64,000 bases of DNA from Bombyx mori (Eukaryota > Arthropoda > Insecta > Lepidoptera > Bombycidae): assembly GCF_030269925.1 (NCBI RefSeq), contig NC_085108.1:6758001-6822000 (forward strand), given 5' to 3'. Shown piece after piece: positions 52,428 through 63,405 of the stretch. The notes under the pieces are model-generated. The model did not search any database and was not told the origin of the DNA. It was given only the letters and a program-made list of their open reading frames with translations. A program made the position numbers and the translations under genes. How positions within the stretch are numbered: the first letter of the stretch is position 1; each line of letters starts with the position of its first letter.

Positions 52428-52990
52428 ATAATGTGAAGTGAAATGAAATGAAGTTGATTCATATTATGAAGCGTGGCATGAAATGAAATGAGATGAGATG
52501 ATATGGGATGAAATATAATCTCAGTAAAATGGTGATCATTTACTGAGACTTTCTCAGTGGACTTTTTGTAGGATCCCGAGAAGTTACGTCCAGCGGCTTT
52601 GTTTCATTATCCCACATTTGTGCACTTTCACAGATATTAAAATATAAGCCACCGTTATTACACATTTAAACCTCAAGAAACACTAAATAGACATTTTTTT
52701 TATTTTATTTTTATTGCTTAGATGGGTGGACAAGCTCACAGCCCACCTGGTGTTAAGTGGTTACTGAAACCCATAGACATCCACAACGTAAATGCGCCAC
52801 CCACCTTGAGATATAAGTTCTAAGGTCTCAAATAAGTTACAATGGCTGCCCCACCCTTCAAACCGAAACGCATTATTGCTTCACGGCAGAAATAGGCAGG
52901 GTGGTGGTACCTACCCGCGCGGACTCACAAGAGGTCCTACCACCAGTAATAATCCCACAACTTCACTCCTCGCGTTCCCGCCAAAATTGT
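52428..52990 (+). repeat. repeat Q, copy 2, interrupted by Bm1
   Basis: Matches 215-663 from GAAGTGAAATGAAATGAAG to CGCGTTCCCGCCAAAA, with Bm1 inserted after CACTAAATAGACA. Confidence 0.7.
52694..52948 (-). mobile_element. Bm1 SINE, 5'-truncated, in repeat Q
   Basis: T-rich start to CCTACCACCAGTA. It interrupts repeat Q close to where copy 1 carries the LINE-epsilon tail. Confidence 0.9.
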
Positions 52991-53247
52991 GCTACCTACC
53001 GCTTGAATTTCATAAGAAATATCATCTAGACTTTTAATTTTCATTTCGCACAGACCGAATTTATACTAATTTAAGATCAGGCAGTTTTTTCGGCTTAGGC
53101 ACTCATCGATCCAGGATCTCAGCTCTCACGAGACAATCTGAGGTACCAGTTAACATAAAGGTCTGTAATATATATCAAAGCTGCTCATCGCACTATGCAA
53201 AGACCGACAAAGGGTACTCGGAGTATCTTTGATGGATCGAATCACTA

Positions 53248-53382
53248 ACTATACTGAGACCTTAGAACTCATATCTCAAGGTGGGTAGCGGCATTTGAGC
53301 TGTAGATGTCTATGGGCTCCGGTAATAATTTAACACCAGGTGGGGTAGTGAGATCGTCCACCCATCAATGCTATAAAAAAAT
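53248..53382 (+). mobile_element. Bm1 SINE 3' fragment
   Basis: TAACTATACTGAGACC to ATGCTATAAAAAAA. Confidence 0.85.
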
Positions 53383-53504
53383 AATAGAACGACATCAGAG
53401 CGAAGTTATAAAATTATTGAATCGCCACCGGTCATAGACGCGCGCGCGAATTTTCAAGCTCATCAGACGTTTTGAAGTCGATGGAAATGACCTTCATACA
53501 AACA

Positions 53505-53710
53505 TACATATTATCTATCGAATTAACCCACAGACACAGCCCACTGAGTTCCTCGCCGGATATTCTCAGTGGGTCACGTTTCCGATCCGGTGGTAGATTC
53601 TGCGAAGCACTGCTCTTGCTAGGGCCAGTGTTAGCAACAATCCCGGTTAGACCCCTACACGTCAAAGAGAAGCTGAAATAGCCTCTCAAGGCTATCAGCA
53701 TAGGTAGGGG
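53505..53710 (-). repeat. repeat P
   Basis: Complement copy ending in GGCTATCAGCATAGGTAGGGG. Confidence 0.7.
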
Positions 53711-54269
53711 AAAAAATAGAAAAAAAAACCCATCTATTAAAAGAGATTTAAAAAGATTATTATTGCACAAAAATATTTGAAAGAAAAAAAAATGCAGATT
53801 CTATTCAAAATATAGCATTCGGCCTGTCTATATTTTGAAATCGTTTTGATTGTAATAGAAATAGCAAAGTTTGAGGTACGCAGTAATTATGCCCAAGGCG
53901 CTTAAGGTCCGTTGACAGCGGCAACCGATTTACTAAGAACTAGGTCATGTTCGTCAGTCATCTGATTCAACAAGAGCACTATTTACCTCAGAATTACATA
54001 TTAAATCAACGGCAAATATAATGTTGTAATAGCTCAATTGCATTCAAAGAACATACAAGTCATTTTAGGACTTAAATCGACAGTTTTAAGGACTATAATA
54101 GTAACTCAAACGATATTACAAAGTTGATACATCATCAGATCGTTTGTTTTTGTTCGCGATCAACATAATGATATGCAATTTATTGTGTTACTTTTGTTTT
54201 TAGTTCTAATTACGAATAATAGATGGGGTTACTGGAATTTTTTTTTTATATTCAGTGACCACGTCTGGA
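53711..54269. other. no gene recognised
   Basis: A-rich start, then unique-looking AT-rich sequence. Confidence 0.35.
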
Positions 54270-54590
54270 ACTAGTCGCACGTCATTACGGGTCCCCCCGA
54301 TCCATTAACGGTGCTTTTAGGTATCTCAAGCATCGGTCACTGTCCTCGTCGAACCCGTCGCTTGTGACGAAGGGCTCGACGAGTAAATTAACTCTCAGAC
54401 ACAGCCCACTGAGTTTCTCGCCGGATCTTATCAATGGGTCGCGTTTCTGATCCAGTGGTAGATTCTGCGAAGCACGGCTCTTGCTAGGGCCAGTGTTAGC
54501 AGCACTTTTTGTTTGAGCCCCGAGAGCTCACCTACACGCTAGGGTAATGCTGATACAGCCTCTCAAGGCTATCAGTATAGGTAGGAATAA
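54270..54590 (-). repeat. repeat P, longest copy with tail
   Basis: Preceded by a T run at 54240-54249, i.e. poly-A on the minus strand. Runs CACGTCATTACGGGT through CGATCCATTAACGGTGC to GGCTATCAGTATAGGTAGG. Shows that repeat P ends in poly-A. Confidence 0.75.
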
Positions 54591-54620
54591 AAAATGTGAG
54601 CCGTCACGGGACGCCTGCCA

Positions 54621-54941
54621 GATGTGAAACATCGACATTATTTTGTAAAATTAATATGCAGAAAAGAACAAATTGTGATAGGAACTAAATATTTCATAAT
54701 GATAAAATAAAATATTACGAAAAAATAATTTGTTTTCAAGTAAAACCTGTGGTAAGACAGAGTGTATCGCACAGTCGATAGCGCATGGTGACGCGTCGCC
54801 ACACCGTACACACTACTGCACATAGACTGTATATATATACCATCATATAGCGTGGCGACGCGTCGCCATGGCATGTGTCGCCACGGCATGCGTCGCCACG
54901 CCAGAAATCGGTTTTACGTGCGGCTATAGATGTTTCACATC
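54621..54941. mobile_element. MITE-like element with CGTCGCCAC repeats
   Basis: Bounded by GATGTGAAACATC (54621-54633) and its exact complement GATGTTTCACATC (54929-54941). The right part holds repeated GTGGCGAC/GTCGCCAC units, including the 16-bp perfect palindrome TGGCGACGCGTCGCCA at 54853-54868, and a TATATATA core. Non-coding; no target duplication established. Confidence 0.55.
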
Positions 54942-55557
54942 AAAAAGAGGTCCAGGCCTTCAGAGACGGCTGCGTTTCCTCTTCATTATAAACGAATAAA
55001 ACAATTTGTATGAACGATTCGAAGACCGTGTTTTATTTTTCTTCCGTAATTAAATTAGCATCGAACGATCGAACCAGACGTTTACAACTACACGATAAAT
55101 CGTTGGGGAAGCGAAAACAAAAACTAGATTTAATTGCGCCCGGAATTTTTTCAAAGGGAAACGCGACATATGCACCTTAAAATAAGACACGAATTTCTTT
55201 AAAAACACCTCAAACATCCAACGATACAATATCGGTTATTCCTATTTAAGCTCCCCTAGGAATATGCGCCTTAAATGTATCCCACAAATCACATTTTAGC
55301 GTGTCGACGACATACGACCTTCTGTTATGCCGCGTCGAATGCACTAACTCTAGTTTAGTTGAAGGTTTTACTATATTTTTGCGTTTAGACCGACGTCGGT
55401 ATTGATTCACGAGATTTTTATAGGCCTCAAGCGGATACGTGACCCGCGGCTACTGCCATCCAGGGGTAGAGCTTGGACAACACACCCGGGTACTGTCGCT
55501 CTGCCCATTTCCACCTTTTTTTTCCTACCTAAGCTGAGAGCCTGTTCAATACAATAA
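54942..55557. other. no gene recognised
   Basis: Unique-looking, with GC-richer 55430-55520. Confidence 0.35.
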
Positions 55558-55884
55558 CGCGTTTAGGGTGCTGGTGGTGCTGCCCCGCTTTTGTAGCGCA
55601 TCAGGGATGTTTGCAGACGCGCACATAGATTGTTTTTACGCCACCATGCGTAAGAGGTGTGCATCTCTGGTAAACAGAGTGAGGGCCAGCTCCAACAGTA
55701 TCCTGAGCATGATTGCAAGCAGGCTGGACTGTATATACATGGGTCGCTGTGGTGCCATCTCCCATGGGATGTTACCACAGTAATTCATTGTGATGTAAAT
55801 ATAACTACTAACATAGGTCTAAGTCTTATTAACAATTTATATGAGTCATGGTTACTTGAAATAAAAACATTATTATTATTATTA
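55558..55884 (+). mobile_element. LINE-delta 3' end
   Basis: Plus frame DAHIDCFYATMRKRCASLVN, then RASSNSILSMIASRLDCIYM, ends at a stop at 55783. Then a 100-bp trailer to AATAAAAACATTATTATTAT. I recognise the KRCASLxxRVRxSxNSIL pattern as a common LINE C-terminus of Lepidoptera; clade unsure. Confidence 0.65.
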
Positions 55885-55892
55885 TATCAGCG

Positions 55893-56165
55893 TAACCTTA
55901 ACTAGTAGGTGAGCTCACGGGGCTCAAACCTGACGACGTTGCTAACACGAACCCTAGCAAGAGCAGTGCTTCGCAAAATCTACCACCGGATCGGAAACGC
56001 GACCCACTGAGTAGATCCGGCGAGAAACTCAGTGGGCTGTGCCTGAGGGTTAATTTACCCATCGAGCCCTTCGTCGCAAGCGACGGGTTCGACGAGAACG
56101 ATGACCGGTGCTTGAGGTACCTAAAAACACCGTTAGTGGATCGGGAGGATCCGAAATGACGTGGT
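55893..56165 (+). repeat. repeat P, long copy
   Basis: ACTAGTAGGTGAGCTCACGG to GATCGGGAGGATCCG and AATGACGTGG. Closely similar to 61141-61405. Confidence 0.75.
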
Positions 56166-56330
56166 TTTCCACCAGAAAACAGTTCTGTGTAGGAATTATC
56201 GCAGTAGGACCGCTGTTTCATTGAAACCTCAAGCTTGGCAGTGCAGGCGGAGGTCATGAAAAGGTCTGGACCGCTCCGGAAAAATTCATTCATTTTTTAG
56301 ATCAAAATTTTCACTATCGGAAACATTTAA

Positions 56331-56523
56331 ACCAGCCTTTCCCAAAGTGTTCGATAATGCCCCCCTGGTAAGCGCTGCAGGTCTAAAGGGGGCCGTTGTG
56401 TAATTTCACCTAGGAGGACTCTTAAGCACCGATCGAGCTCTCGCTATAGTGGTTTATAAGTAAAAAATAATTTATTCTCAACGTGGACAGTAGACAAAAT
56501 AAGTTTGGGAGCCCCTGGCTAGC
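56331..56523. mobile_element. possible hAT-type MITE
   Basis: CAGCCTTTCCCAAAGTG near the left end and the complement of CAGGGGCTCCCAAAC near the right end resemble hAT termini. No 8-bp target duplication was found, so this is tentative. Confidence 0.3.
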
Positions 56524-56621
56524 CGTGCCTTCGTTCGTAATATTCACTCCATTACACGAAATTAATAATGTGAGTCGCTTGTGCGGTCTTGTGACCGACA
56601 CAGAACTGGTACTTCATAATT

Positions 56622-56837
56622 ACCGGTGGCAGGACGTCTTGTGAGTCCGCACGGGTAGGTACCACCGCTCTGCCTATTTCTGCCGTTAAGCATTAATGCG
56701 TTGCGGTTTGCGTTGACCTTAGAACTCATGTCTCCGGATAGGTGGCGACGTTTACGTTGTAGATGTCCGTGGACTCCGGTGACCACTTAACATCAGGTGG
56801 GCTGTGAGCTCATCCACCCACCTGGGCTATAAAAAAA
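56622..56837 (+). mobile_element. Bm1 SINE, diverged
   Basis: ACCGGTGGCAGGACG to TGGGCTATAAAAAAA, with a deletion around the GGGTGGGGCAGCC block. Confidence 0.82.
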
Positions 56838-56915
56838 GAACTTCCTGGTCGCCCGATAGCTAAAGTCAACAAGGACGAACTAAAGGCGATAGTGGAAGCT
56901 GACTGCCTAGCTACT
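56838..56915 (+). pseudogene. mariner-like transposase fragment
   Basis: About 26 codons open directly after the Bm1 tail: GRPIAKVNKDELKAIVEAD. This resembles the N-terminal DNA-binding region of a silkworm mariner-type transposase. Isolated fragment. Confidence 0.5.
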
Positions 56916-56929
56916 TCTTATTCTTTATC

Positions 56930-57150
56930 TCCACCTTATCCCACTAGTTGGAATCGGCACCAAATTTATTTATTTATTGCTTCGATGGGTGGACGAGGAG
57001 CCCATAGACATCTACAACAATAATGCCACCTATCTTGAGATATGAGTTTTAAAGTCTCTGTTTTGTAACAATACATTTCTATTCCATTCTCATCTATCAG
57101 TCGTAATCTCAGTACTCACTCCTCATTCTCTCATATCGCCATTCAGACGT
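56930..57150 (-). mobile_element. LINE-beta 3' end interrupted by Bm1
   Basis: Complement of LINE-beta: TCTCCACCTTATCCCACTAG at 56930-56960 and TCATCTATCAGTCGTAATCTC to CTCATATCGCCATTCAGA at 57080-57150. A Bm1 tail (minus, 56965-57060) sits between. Confidence 0.6.
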
Positions 57151-57161
57151 TCTCCAAAACT

Positions 57162-57596
57162 GGTGGTAGGACTTCTTGTGAGTCCGGACGGGTAGGTACC
57201 ACCACCCTGCCTATTTCTGCCGTGAAGCAGTAACGCGTTTCGGTTTGAAGGGTGGGGCAGCCGTTGTAACTATACTTGAGACCTTAGAACTTATATCTCA
57301 AGGTGGGTGGCGCATTTACGTTGTAGATGTCTATGGGCTACGTGCTCCGCACTAAACGCATCACTTTCCCCCCTTTGCCTTTTCATGAGTTCTGTCTCAT
57401 GTGAGGTTTGGACGTTGGTTGTCGAGCGACAGGAGGTTTTAGTCAGTTTGACTCTGCAATGCCCCGCCCTCCATCCCCGGCGGGGAGGGCGGAAGTCCGG
57501 CAATTTCCTCCGGACCAAAAAAAAAATGTCTATGGGCTCCAGTAACCACTTAACACCAGGTGGGCTGTGAGCTCATCCACCCACCTAAGCAATAAA
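57162..57596 (+). mobile_element. Bm1 SINE interrupted by a poly-A insert
   Basis: Bm1 runs to ATGTCTATGGGCT (57339), is broken by a 186-bp insert, then repeats ATGTCTATGGGCT and ends AAGCAATAAAAAATAAAAA. Confidence 0.88.
57340..57525 (+). mobile_element. poly-A retroposed insert in Bm1, 13-bp target duplication
   Basis: Flanked by perfect ATGTCTATGGGCT repeats (57327-57339, 57526-57538). GC-rich end GGCGGGGAGGGCGGAAG then TTTCCTCCGGACC and an A run. Probably a 5'-truncated LINE tail of a family not seen elsewhere here. Confidence 0.8.
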
Positions 57597-57679
57597 AAAT
57601 AAAAATACGGTCTCTAAGTTACAAGAGGGAAATTTAGATTTGGAAATTTTGTGTCATCTACCCTACATTACATCATACC

Positions 57680-57890
57680 CATCAGACTTTTTGGCGGGAA
57701 CGCGAGGAGTGAAGTTCTGTGATTTGTTTTATTTCTGTCTATTTAGTGTTTCTTCAGGTTTAAATGTGTAATAACGGTGGTTTATTAACTGTTTAATATC
57801 TGTGAAAGTGCACAAATGTGGGAAAATGAAACAATTTCTCGGGACGTAACTTCTCGGGATCCTCCAAAAAGTCCACTGAAAAAATCTTAG
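57680..57890 (-). repeat. repeat Q, copy 3
   Basis: TTTTTGGCGGGAACGCGAGG to CACTGAAAAAATCTTAG, complement of the second half of 215-663. Confidence 0.7.
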
Positions 57891-58105
57891 TAATCTATAT
57901 CATATACATTTAACATTGAAAATAACTTAAACTGTTTAATTTATGGCCTGATGCATGTAACAATAATGGCGTACATAAAATTGGCAATTCATCGGCTAAA
58001 GACGGAATACAATAATAATAATAAAAAAGAATATCCATCGAAAACATACCTTGAAATTCAAATTCAACAAGCAAGACAGTAATAATTGTTGAAATATTAA
58101 TATGA

Positions 58106-58533
58106 ACTAGAGGTCCCGCAGTAGTCGAAATTCGACTATAATTAATTGGAATTGTATAATAAGTTTGTACACACTATTATGATTGTATTTTATACTTCTA
58201 TAATCACAAATTTCGCCAAGGCTACACTATAAAAAAATATTAATAAAGACAAACAATATTTAATCTATTCTCAATTTGACCACAGACGTCAAGAACAAAA
58301 GTTTGACAATAAATAGTATGCATGCGTGTGTGCGTCAAATACATGGTATGTAGTGTGTGTAGTGTTTTCTTTATTGATTTAATGTATATTTTATTCATTA
58401 TTTAAAAAAATATTAGCATTGTGCACTTCATCTTCTATATTCTCTATAAGTGTGGAAAATTTCATACTCCTCCGTCCGCGCAATTTTCGTAAAAAGGGAT
58501 ACAAAGTTTTTGCTTCACGTATTAATATATAGA
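58106..58533 (-). mobile_element. non-autonomous Helitron, type C (twin 1)
   Basis: ACTAGAGGTCCCGCAGTAGTCG at the left and TATATAGA at the right, i.e. TCTATATATTAATACG...CTCTAGT on the minus strand. Nearly identical to 61718-62138. Confidence 0.8.
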
Positions 58534-59297
58534 TGTCTAATAAATAAATGTCATGTCATATCAAAAAGAAAAGAAGAAATGTCAATGCAATATCAAGCAA
58601 CAACAAGTCAGTTATAGAACAACAAATGATTGACGATTATAGTTAAGATGCGTTTTTTCTTTCTTTTCTTATTTGGTCCTTAAAAACATCCGTAAAAACC
58701 ACTGTAGATATATATATTAGTATATATATTATGTACTCGTAATATAGTTCAGCACTAAAAGTAGATCCGGCCTTGGGAAAAGATTTTCCATTAGTCGCTT
58801 CTTACAAATATCATTTCTATTATTTCCCTATCACCATTTAGACTTATGTACCTTCAAATGTTCAACTCAATAAATTCAAATAATTGTAAATCAAACAATA
58901 TTATCAAGACAGAAAAGAAAATTTAGCAAACCAAACAAAAAATCATTTGTATATATCAATTATTCATACAAACAGGTTATCCGGAATGAACGATTTAAAA
59001 TGGCCATAACAATAAAATGATTATACGTTTTTTTTAATGTTTCAATTTAGAATCTTTATATATTTGAATTTCGAATCGCTTGTAACGGTTTAGATTTTCG
59101 AATTCGGAACGTGACCGGAGCCGCCATAGACCGGTTTTCTACAAAAAAATAAATAATTATTATTTATGCTTATAAACGCTTTGTTAGTTAATTAATTAAT
59201 CGTTATTATCACACTTTGTAATTTTTTTTATTGTTCACGCTACTGGAACGTGTTTTTTTTTTATTGTGTTTCAGTTACATTGCGTGCTTGAGTGTGA
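58534..59297. other. no gene; Helitron type D end fragment
   Basis: 58686-58735 holds the complement of the type D start (CATCCGTAAAAACCACTG to TATATTAGTATATA). The remainder is unrecognised AT-rich DNA. Confidence 0.4.
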
Positions 59298-59760
59298 GAC
59301 AAGTGAACAAGAGAGTTTTAACTATGAATGTGGAAGGATTTAGAGGAAGAAGTAGACCTAAGAAGAAATGGATGGATTGCGTGAAAGACTAACTAACTGG
59401 TGGTAGGACCTCTTGTGAGTCCGCACGGGTAGGTACCACCGCCCTGCCTATTTCTGCCGTGAAGCAGTAATGCGTTTCGGTTTGAAGGGTGGGGCAGCCG
59501 TTGTAACTATACTGAGACCTTACAACTTATATCTCAAGGTGGGTGGCGCATTTACATTGTAGATGTCTATGGGCTCCAGTAACCACTTAACAACAGGTGG
59601 GCTGTGAGCTCGTCCACGCATCTAAGCTATAAAAAAAAAAAAAAAAGACGATATGGATAGGAGGGGAGTGAGCGAAGAAATGGTATATGATAGAAGTGTA
59701 TGGAAGGAGAAAACTTGTTGCGCCGACCCCAGGTGACTGGGAGAAGGGCAGGATAATGAG
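59298..59760 (+). mobile_element. LINE-beta 3' end interrupted by Bm1
   Basis: FRGRSRPKKKWMDCVKD coding up to GTGAAAGAC (59389), then Bm1, then GACGATATGGATAGG to GACTGGGAGAAGGGCAGGAT. GAC at both edges may be the duplicated target. Confidence 0.75.
59396..59647 (+). mobile_element. Bm1 SINE, 5'-truncated, nested in LINE-beta
   Basis: ACTGGTGGTAGG to AAGCTATAAAAAAAA, with a 17-base A run. Confidence 0.9.
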
Positions 59761-60073
59761 TTACATTGCCTGCTCGTTTTTTTATTAATTAGTTTTTCAG
59801 TATTTTCCGGTTTTCTTTGCCTTGTCTTAACCGTAATTCATATCATTATATCATCAAGATAAACAGCGTTAATTAAGTTAACTGATGTATCTTAAGCCGT
59901 AAAGAAACTTTTAATTATGTTTTACGAAAGATTTTTCAAATTTAATTAGATACAATTATGTTCCAAAGTCAATGCAGGCACTTCGTAAGACCCCTGAATA
60001 TTGTATGTTAGCGACTTAAATATACATAATAATTAATTTATCTAGAACTTCTTAAGGCTCAATTAAAACTGAA
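59761..60073. other. no gene recognised
   Basis: AT-rich unique-looking sequence. Confidence 0.35.
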
Positions 60074-60517
60074 GTCGTCGTGGCCTAAAAGATAAGACGT
60101 CCGGTGCATTCGTGTTGAAGCGATGCACCGGTGTTCGAATCCCGCAGGCGGGTACCAATTTTTCTAATGAAATACGTACTTAACAAATGTTCACGATTGA
60201 CTTCCACGGTGAAGGTGAATAATATCGTGTAATAAAAATCAAACCCGCAAAATTATAATTTGCGTAATTACTAGTGGTAGGACCTGTTGTGAGTCCGCGC
60301 GGGTAGGTACCACCGCCCTGCCTATTTCTGCCGTGAAGCAGTAATGCGTTTCGGTTCGAAGGGCGCACGAGCAGCCGTTGTAACTATACTGAGACCTTAG
60401 AACTTATATCTCAAAGTGGGTGGCGCATTTACGTTGTAGATGTCTATGGGCTCCAGTAACCACTTAACACCAGGGGGGCGTGAGCTCGTCCACCCATCTA
60501 CGCAATAAAAAAAAACA
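60074..60517 (+). mobile_element. Bm1 SINE, full length
   Basis: GTCGTCGTGGCCTAAAAGATAAG to CGCAATAAAAAAAAA. Box B GTTCGAATCC intact; box A carries a G-to-A change (AAAGAT). Confidence 0.9.
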
Positions 60518-60702
60518 TAGTGTTCTATGCTCTTTCTAGAATTTACTAATTAAATTTACTAATTTTCGTCACATCATTCGTCACGAATAAGTAAAAGTTT
60601 GTTTTAATTTTGTCTTTGGCTCGCAAAAACCGAAGAAAGCTCTAAGCTTTTACAGGGTTCAATGAAGTCCTCTCCGAAATCGTGTTACACAAAGCACCAG
60701 CC

Positions 60703-60703
<1 letters not shown>

Positions 60704-60737
<34 letters not shown>

Positions 60738-60860
60738 AATTGCACACCAAAACACAATTATCATTAAAAAAAACAGTCAACAAGCAGATATATTTGTACA
60801 ATAGGCGGTCTTATCGTTAAAAGCGATCTCTTTCAGACAACCGTTTAATTTACAGAAATT
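60704..60860 (-). mobile_element. LINE-epsilon 3' end ending in (GA)n
   Basis: (GA)n at 60706-60733, the reverse of a (TC)n tail. Then the complement of the TACAATAGGCGGTCTTATCG region, parallel to 494-603. Includes GTTGTCTGAAAGAGATCGC upstream. Confidence 0.7.
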
Positions 60861-61140
60861 ACGATATTCCAATTGCATACATTTAATTGTCACAAACAAA
60901 ATACGTGTGGTATTAAATATGCGTGTATACATTATTAATATTATGTATATGTGAATATTATAATGAATCTTATTGTTTCTTTATTATTTATTTTCACCAT
61001 CAATAACATATGTGTATATTCTATTAAACAATCATTTTTTTTTTATTGTAAGTAGATCATGCATTTGCAAATCGACCTACGTATATATTTTTTTATTACA
61101 AACCGATTAAAATCGAAAAACATGTCCCTTTTTTTTCTTT
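60861..61140. other. no gene; AT-rich
   Basis: TATA-rich low-complexity sequence. Confidence 0.35.
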
Positions 61141-61405
61141 TCAAGTAGGTGAGCTCACGGGGCTCAAACCTGACGACGTTGCTAACACGAACCCTAGCAA
61201 GAGCCGTGCTTCGCACAATCTACCACCGGATCGGAAACGCGACCCACTGAGAAGATCCGGCGAGAAACTCAGTGGGCTGTGTCTGTGGGCTAATTTACTC
61301 GTCGAGCCCTTCGTCGCAAGCGACGGGTTCGACGAGAACGGTGACCGGTGCTTGAAGTACCTAAAAGCACCGTTATTGGATCGGGAGGATCCGTAATGAC
61401 GTGTT
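61141..61405 (+). repeat. repeat P, long copy
   Basis: AAGTAGGTGAGCTCACGG to GATCGGGAGGATCCG and TAATGACGTG. Confidence 0.75.
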
Positions 61406-61495
61406 TTGGGTGATATAGACTGCTTATACATGTTCTATTTGATGATACTAGCAATAGGTTTATTATCCGAAAGGACTTGCCTTCTTTTAATTATG

Positions 61496-61700
61496 AGTGA
61501 ACGAGCTCACGGCCCACCTGATGATAAGCGCTTAGCGGAGCCCGTAGACACGACCTTAATATATGAGTTCTAAGGTCTCAGTTTTTACAGTACAATGGCT
61601 GCCCCGTCCTTCAAACCGAAACGCATCACTGCCTCACGGCAGAAACAGGCAGGGTTATTACCTACCCGTGCGGACTCACAAGACGTCCTACCACCAGTAA
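61496..61700 (-). mobile_element. Bm1 SINE, diverged
   Basis: GAACGAGCTCACGGCCCACC to CCTACCACCAGTA. Oligo-T lost and a central deletion. Confidence 0.85.
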
Positions 61701-61717
61701 GTAAAAGTTTTAAGAAA

Positions 61718-62138
61718 ACTAGAGGTCCCGCAGTAGTCGAAATTCGACTATAATTAATTGGAATTGTAAGTTTGTACACTATTATGACTGTATTTTATAC
61801 TTCTATAGTCACAAATTTCGCCAAGGCTACACTATAAAAAAATATTAATAAAGACAAACAATATTTAATCTATTCTCAATTTGACAACAGACGTCAAGAA
61901 CAAAATTTTGACAATAAATACTATGCATGCGTGTGTGCGTCAAATACATGGTATGTAGTGTGTGTAATGTTTTCTTTATTGATTTAATGTATCTTTTATG
62001 CATTACTTAAAAAAAATATTAGCATTGTGCACTTCTTCTCTATATTCTCTATAAGTGTGGAAAATTTCATACTCCTCCGTCCGCGCAATTTTCGTAAAAA
62101 GGGATACAAAGTTTTTGCTTCACGTATTAATATATAGA
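61718..62138 (-). mobile_element. non-autonomous Helitron, type C (twin 2)
   Basis: Same termini as 58106-58533 and nearly the same sequence, in the same orientation 3.6 kb away. Confidence 0.8.
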
Positions 62139-62601
62139 TCTCAGAAAACTCGAACGAATCCTCCCACATTGCGATATTCTCAAAAAAAAAACATAACTTT
62201 AGTGATTTTCTTAATCGGATACATCATGTTACTATAGTTCGTAATAGCCAGGCTAACTTTACGAAATATGACGTCATTTGAGGCCAAATATACGTAGCCA
62301 TAGATCACACTAACACAACAATGCTTAATGCCATAAATTTCTTGACATGAATATTTACATTTGCCGAAACATATATACAAATAAATGGTGTTACATAATG
62401 ATTATTAATGTGAGTGATAATATTTATATAGATACATATGAATCGGGGGGGAAAAAAGTATTTGTTTTATTTTTGCAATTTTACAAGAGTTTAAAATTTG
62501 GTAACAAATATCATAGCAAAAAAAAAGTACTTCTTCAGCTATTTAAGAATGGAGTAAACTTAATTGAAGTTCAATTAAAAACATCGAACTGTTGATGCTG
62601 A
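62139..62601. other. no gene recognised
   Basis: AT-rich. 62347-62595 is open on the plus strand but of biased, AT-driven composition with no recognisable protein. Confidence 0.35.
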
Positions 62602-62921
62602 TCTATACTAATATTATAAAGCTGAAGAGTTTGTTTGTTTGAACGCGCTAATCTCGGGAGCTACTGGTCCGATTTGAAAAATTCGTTCAGTGTTAGATAG
62701 CCCATTTATTGAGGAAGGCTATAGGCTATATAACATCACGCTAAGACCAATACAAGTGGAGCACCAATAAATAATGTTTCAAAATAGGGGTTTAAATAGC
62801 TCCTTAACATTATATAATTCAATAATATTTTCACTTTCTACGTAAATGGAGTGGGGGGTAAAATTTAGCGTTATGCCAAAGTAATTATTCCACGCGGATG
62901 GAGTCGCGGGCAAGAGCTAGT
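62602..62921 (+). mobile_element. non-autonomous Helitron, type A
   Basis: TCTATACTAATATTATAAAG to GTCGCGGGCAAGAGCTAGT, 320 bp. The cleanest type A copy here. Confidence 0.8.
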
Positions 62922-63088
62922 ACAATATAGATGGTTAAGACTGATTAGTAACTAGAGTTTCATACTCCAATATTTTTATGTGTTTAAAATAAAACAATAA
63001 TAAGTGTGTAACTTTACGAATTTAGATAAAAAAATACACAAGCTGAAGTAGAAAACCGTATTAAAAAACTAGTGAAGGTTTATTTATG

Positions 63089-63384
63089 TAATAAAAACCA
63101 AATCCGCAAAATTGTAATTTGCGTAATCACTGGTGGTAGGACCTCTTGTGAGTCCGCACGGGTCGGTACCACCACCCCGCCTATTTCCGCCGTGAAGCAG
63201 AAATGCGTTTCGGTTCGAAGGGTGGGGTAGCCGTTGTAACTATACTGAGACCTTAGAACTTATATCTCGAGGTGGGTGGCGCATTTACGTTGTAGATGTC
63301 TATGGGCTCCAGTAACCACTTAACACCGGGTGGGCTGTGAGCTCGTCCATCCATCCATCTAAGCAATAAAAAATAAAAAAAAGA
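63089..63384 (+). mobile_element. Bm1 SINE, partly 5'-truncated
   Basis: Starts GTAATAAAAACCAAATCCGC in the spacer and ends AAGCAATAAAAAATAAAAA. An extra CCAT repeat near the end. Confidence 0.9.
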
Positions 63385-63405
63385 TTTAATAATGTCTTTT
63401 TTTAA

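Noticed and set aside
55898..56293. Recurrent minus-strand frame in repeat P (also at 18719 and 61141)
   Set aside because: Its reappearance follows from repeat similarity; other copies break it, and repeat P retroposes in the opposite sense.
56331..56523. A confident hAT element
   Set aside because: The ends look hAT-like but no 8-bp duplication is present, so it is listed only as tentative.
62055..62595. Small AT-rich frames near the right end
   Set aside because: Composition is driven by AT content; no homology, domain or start context supports them.
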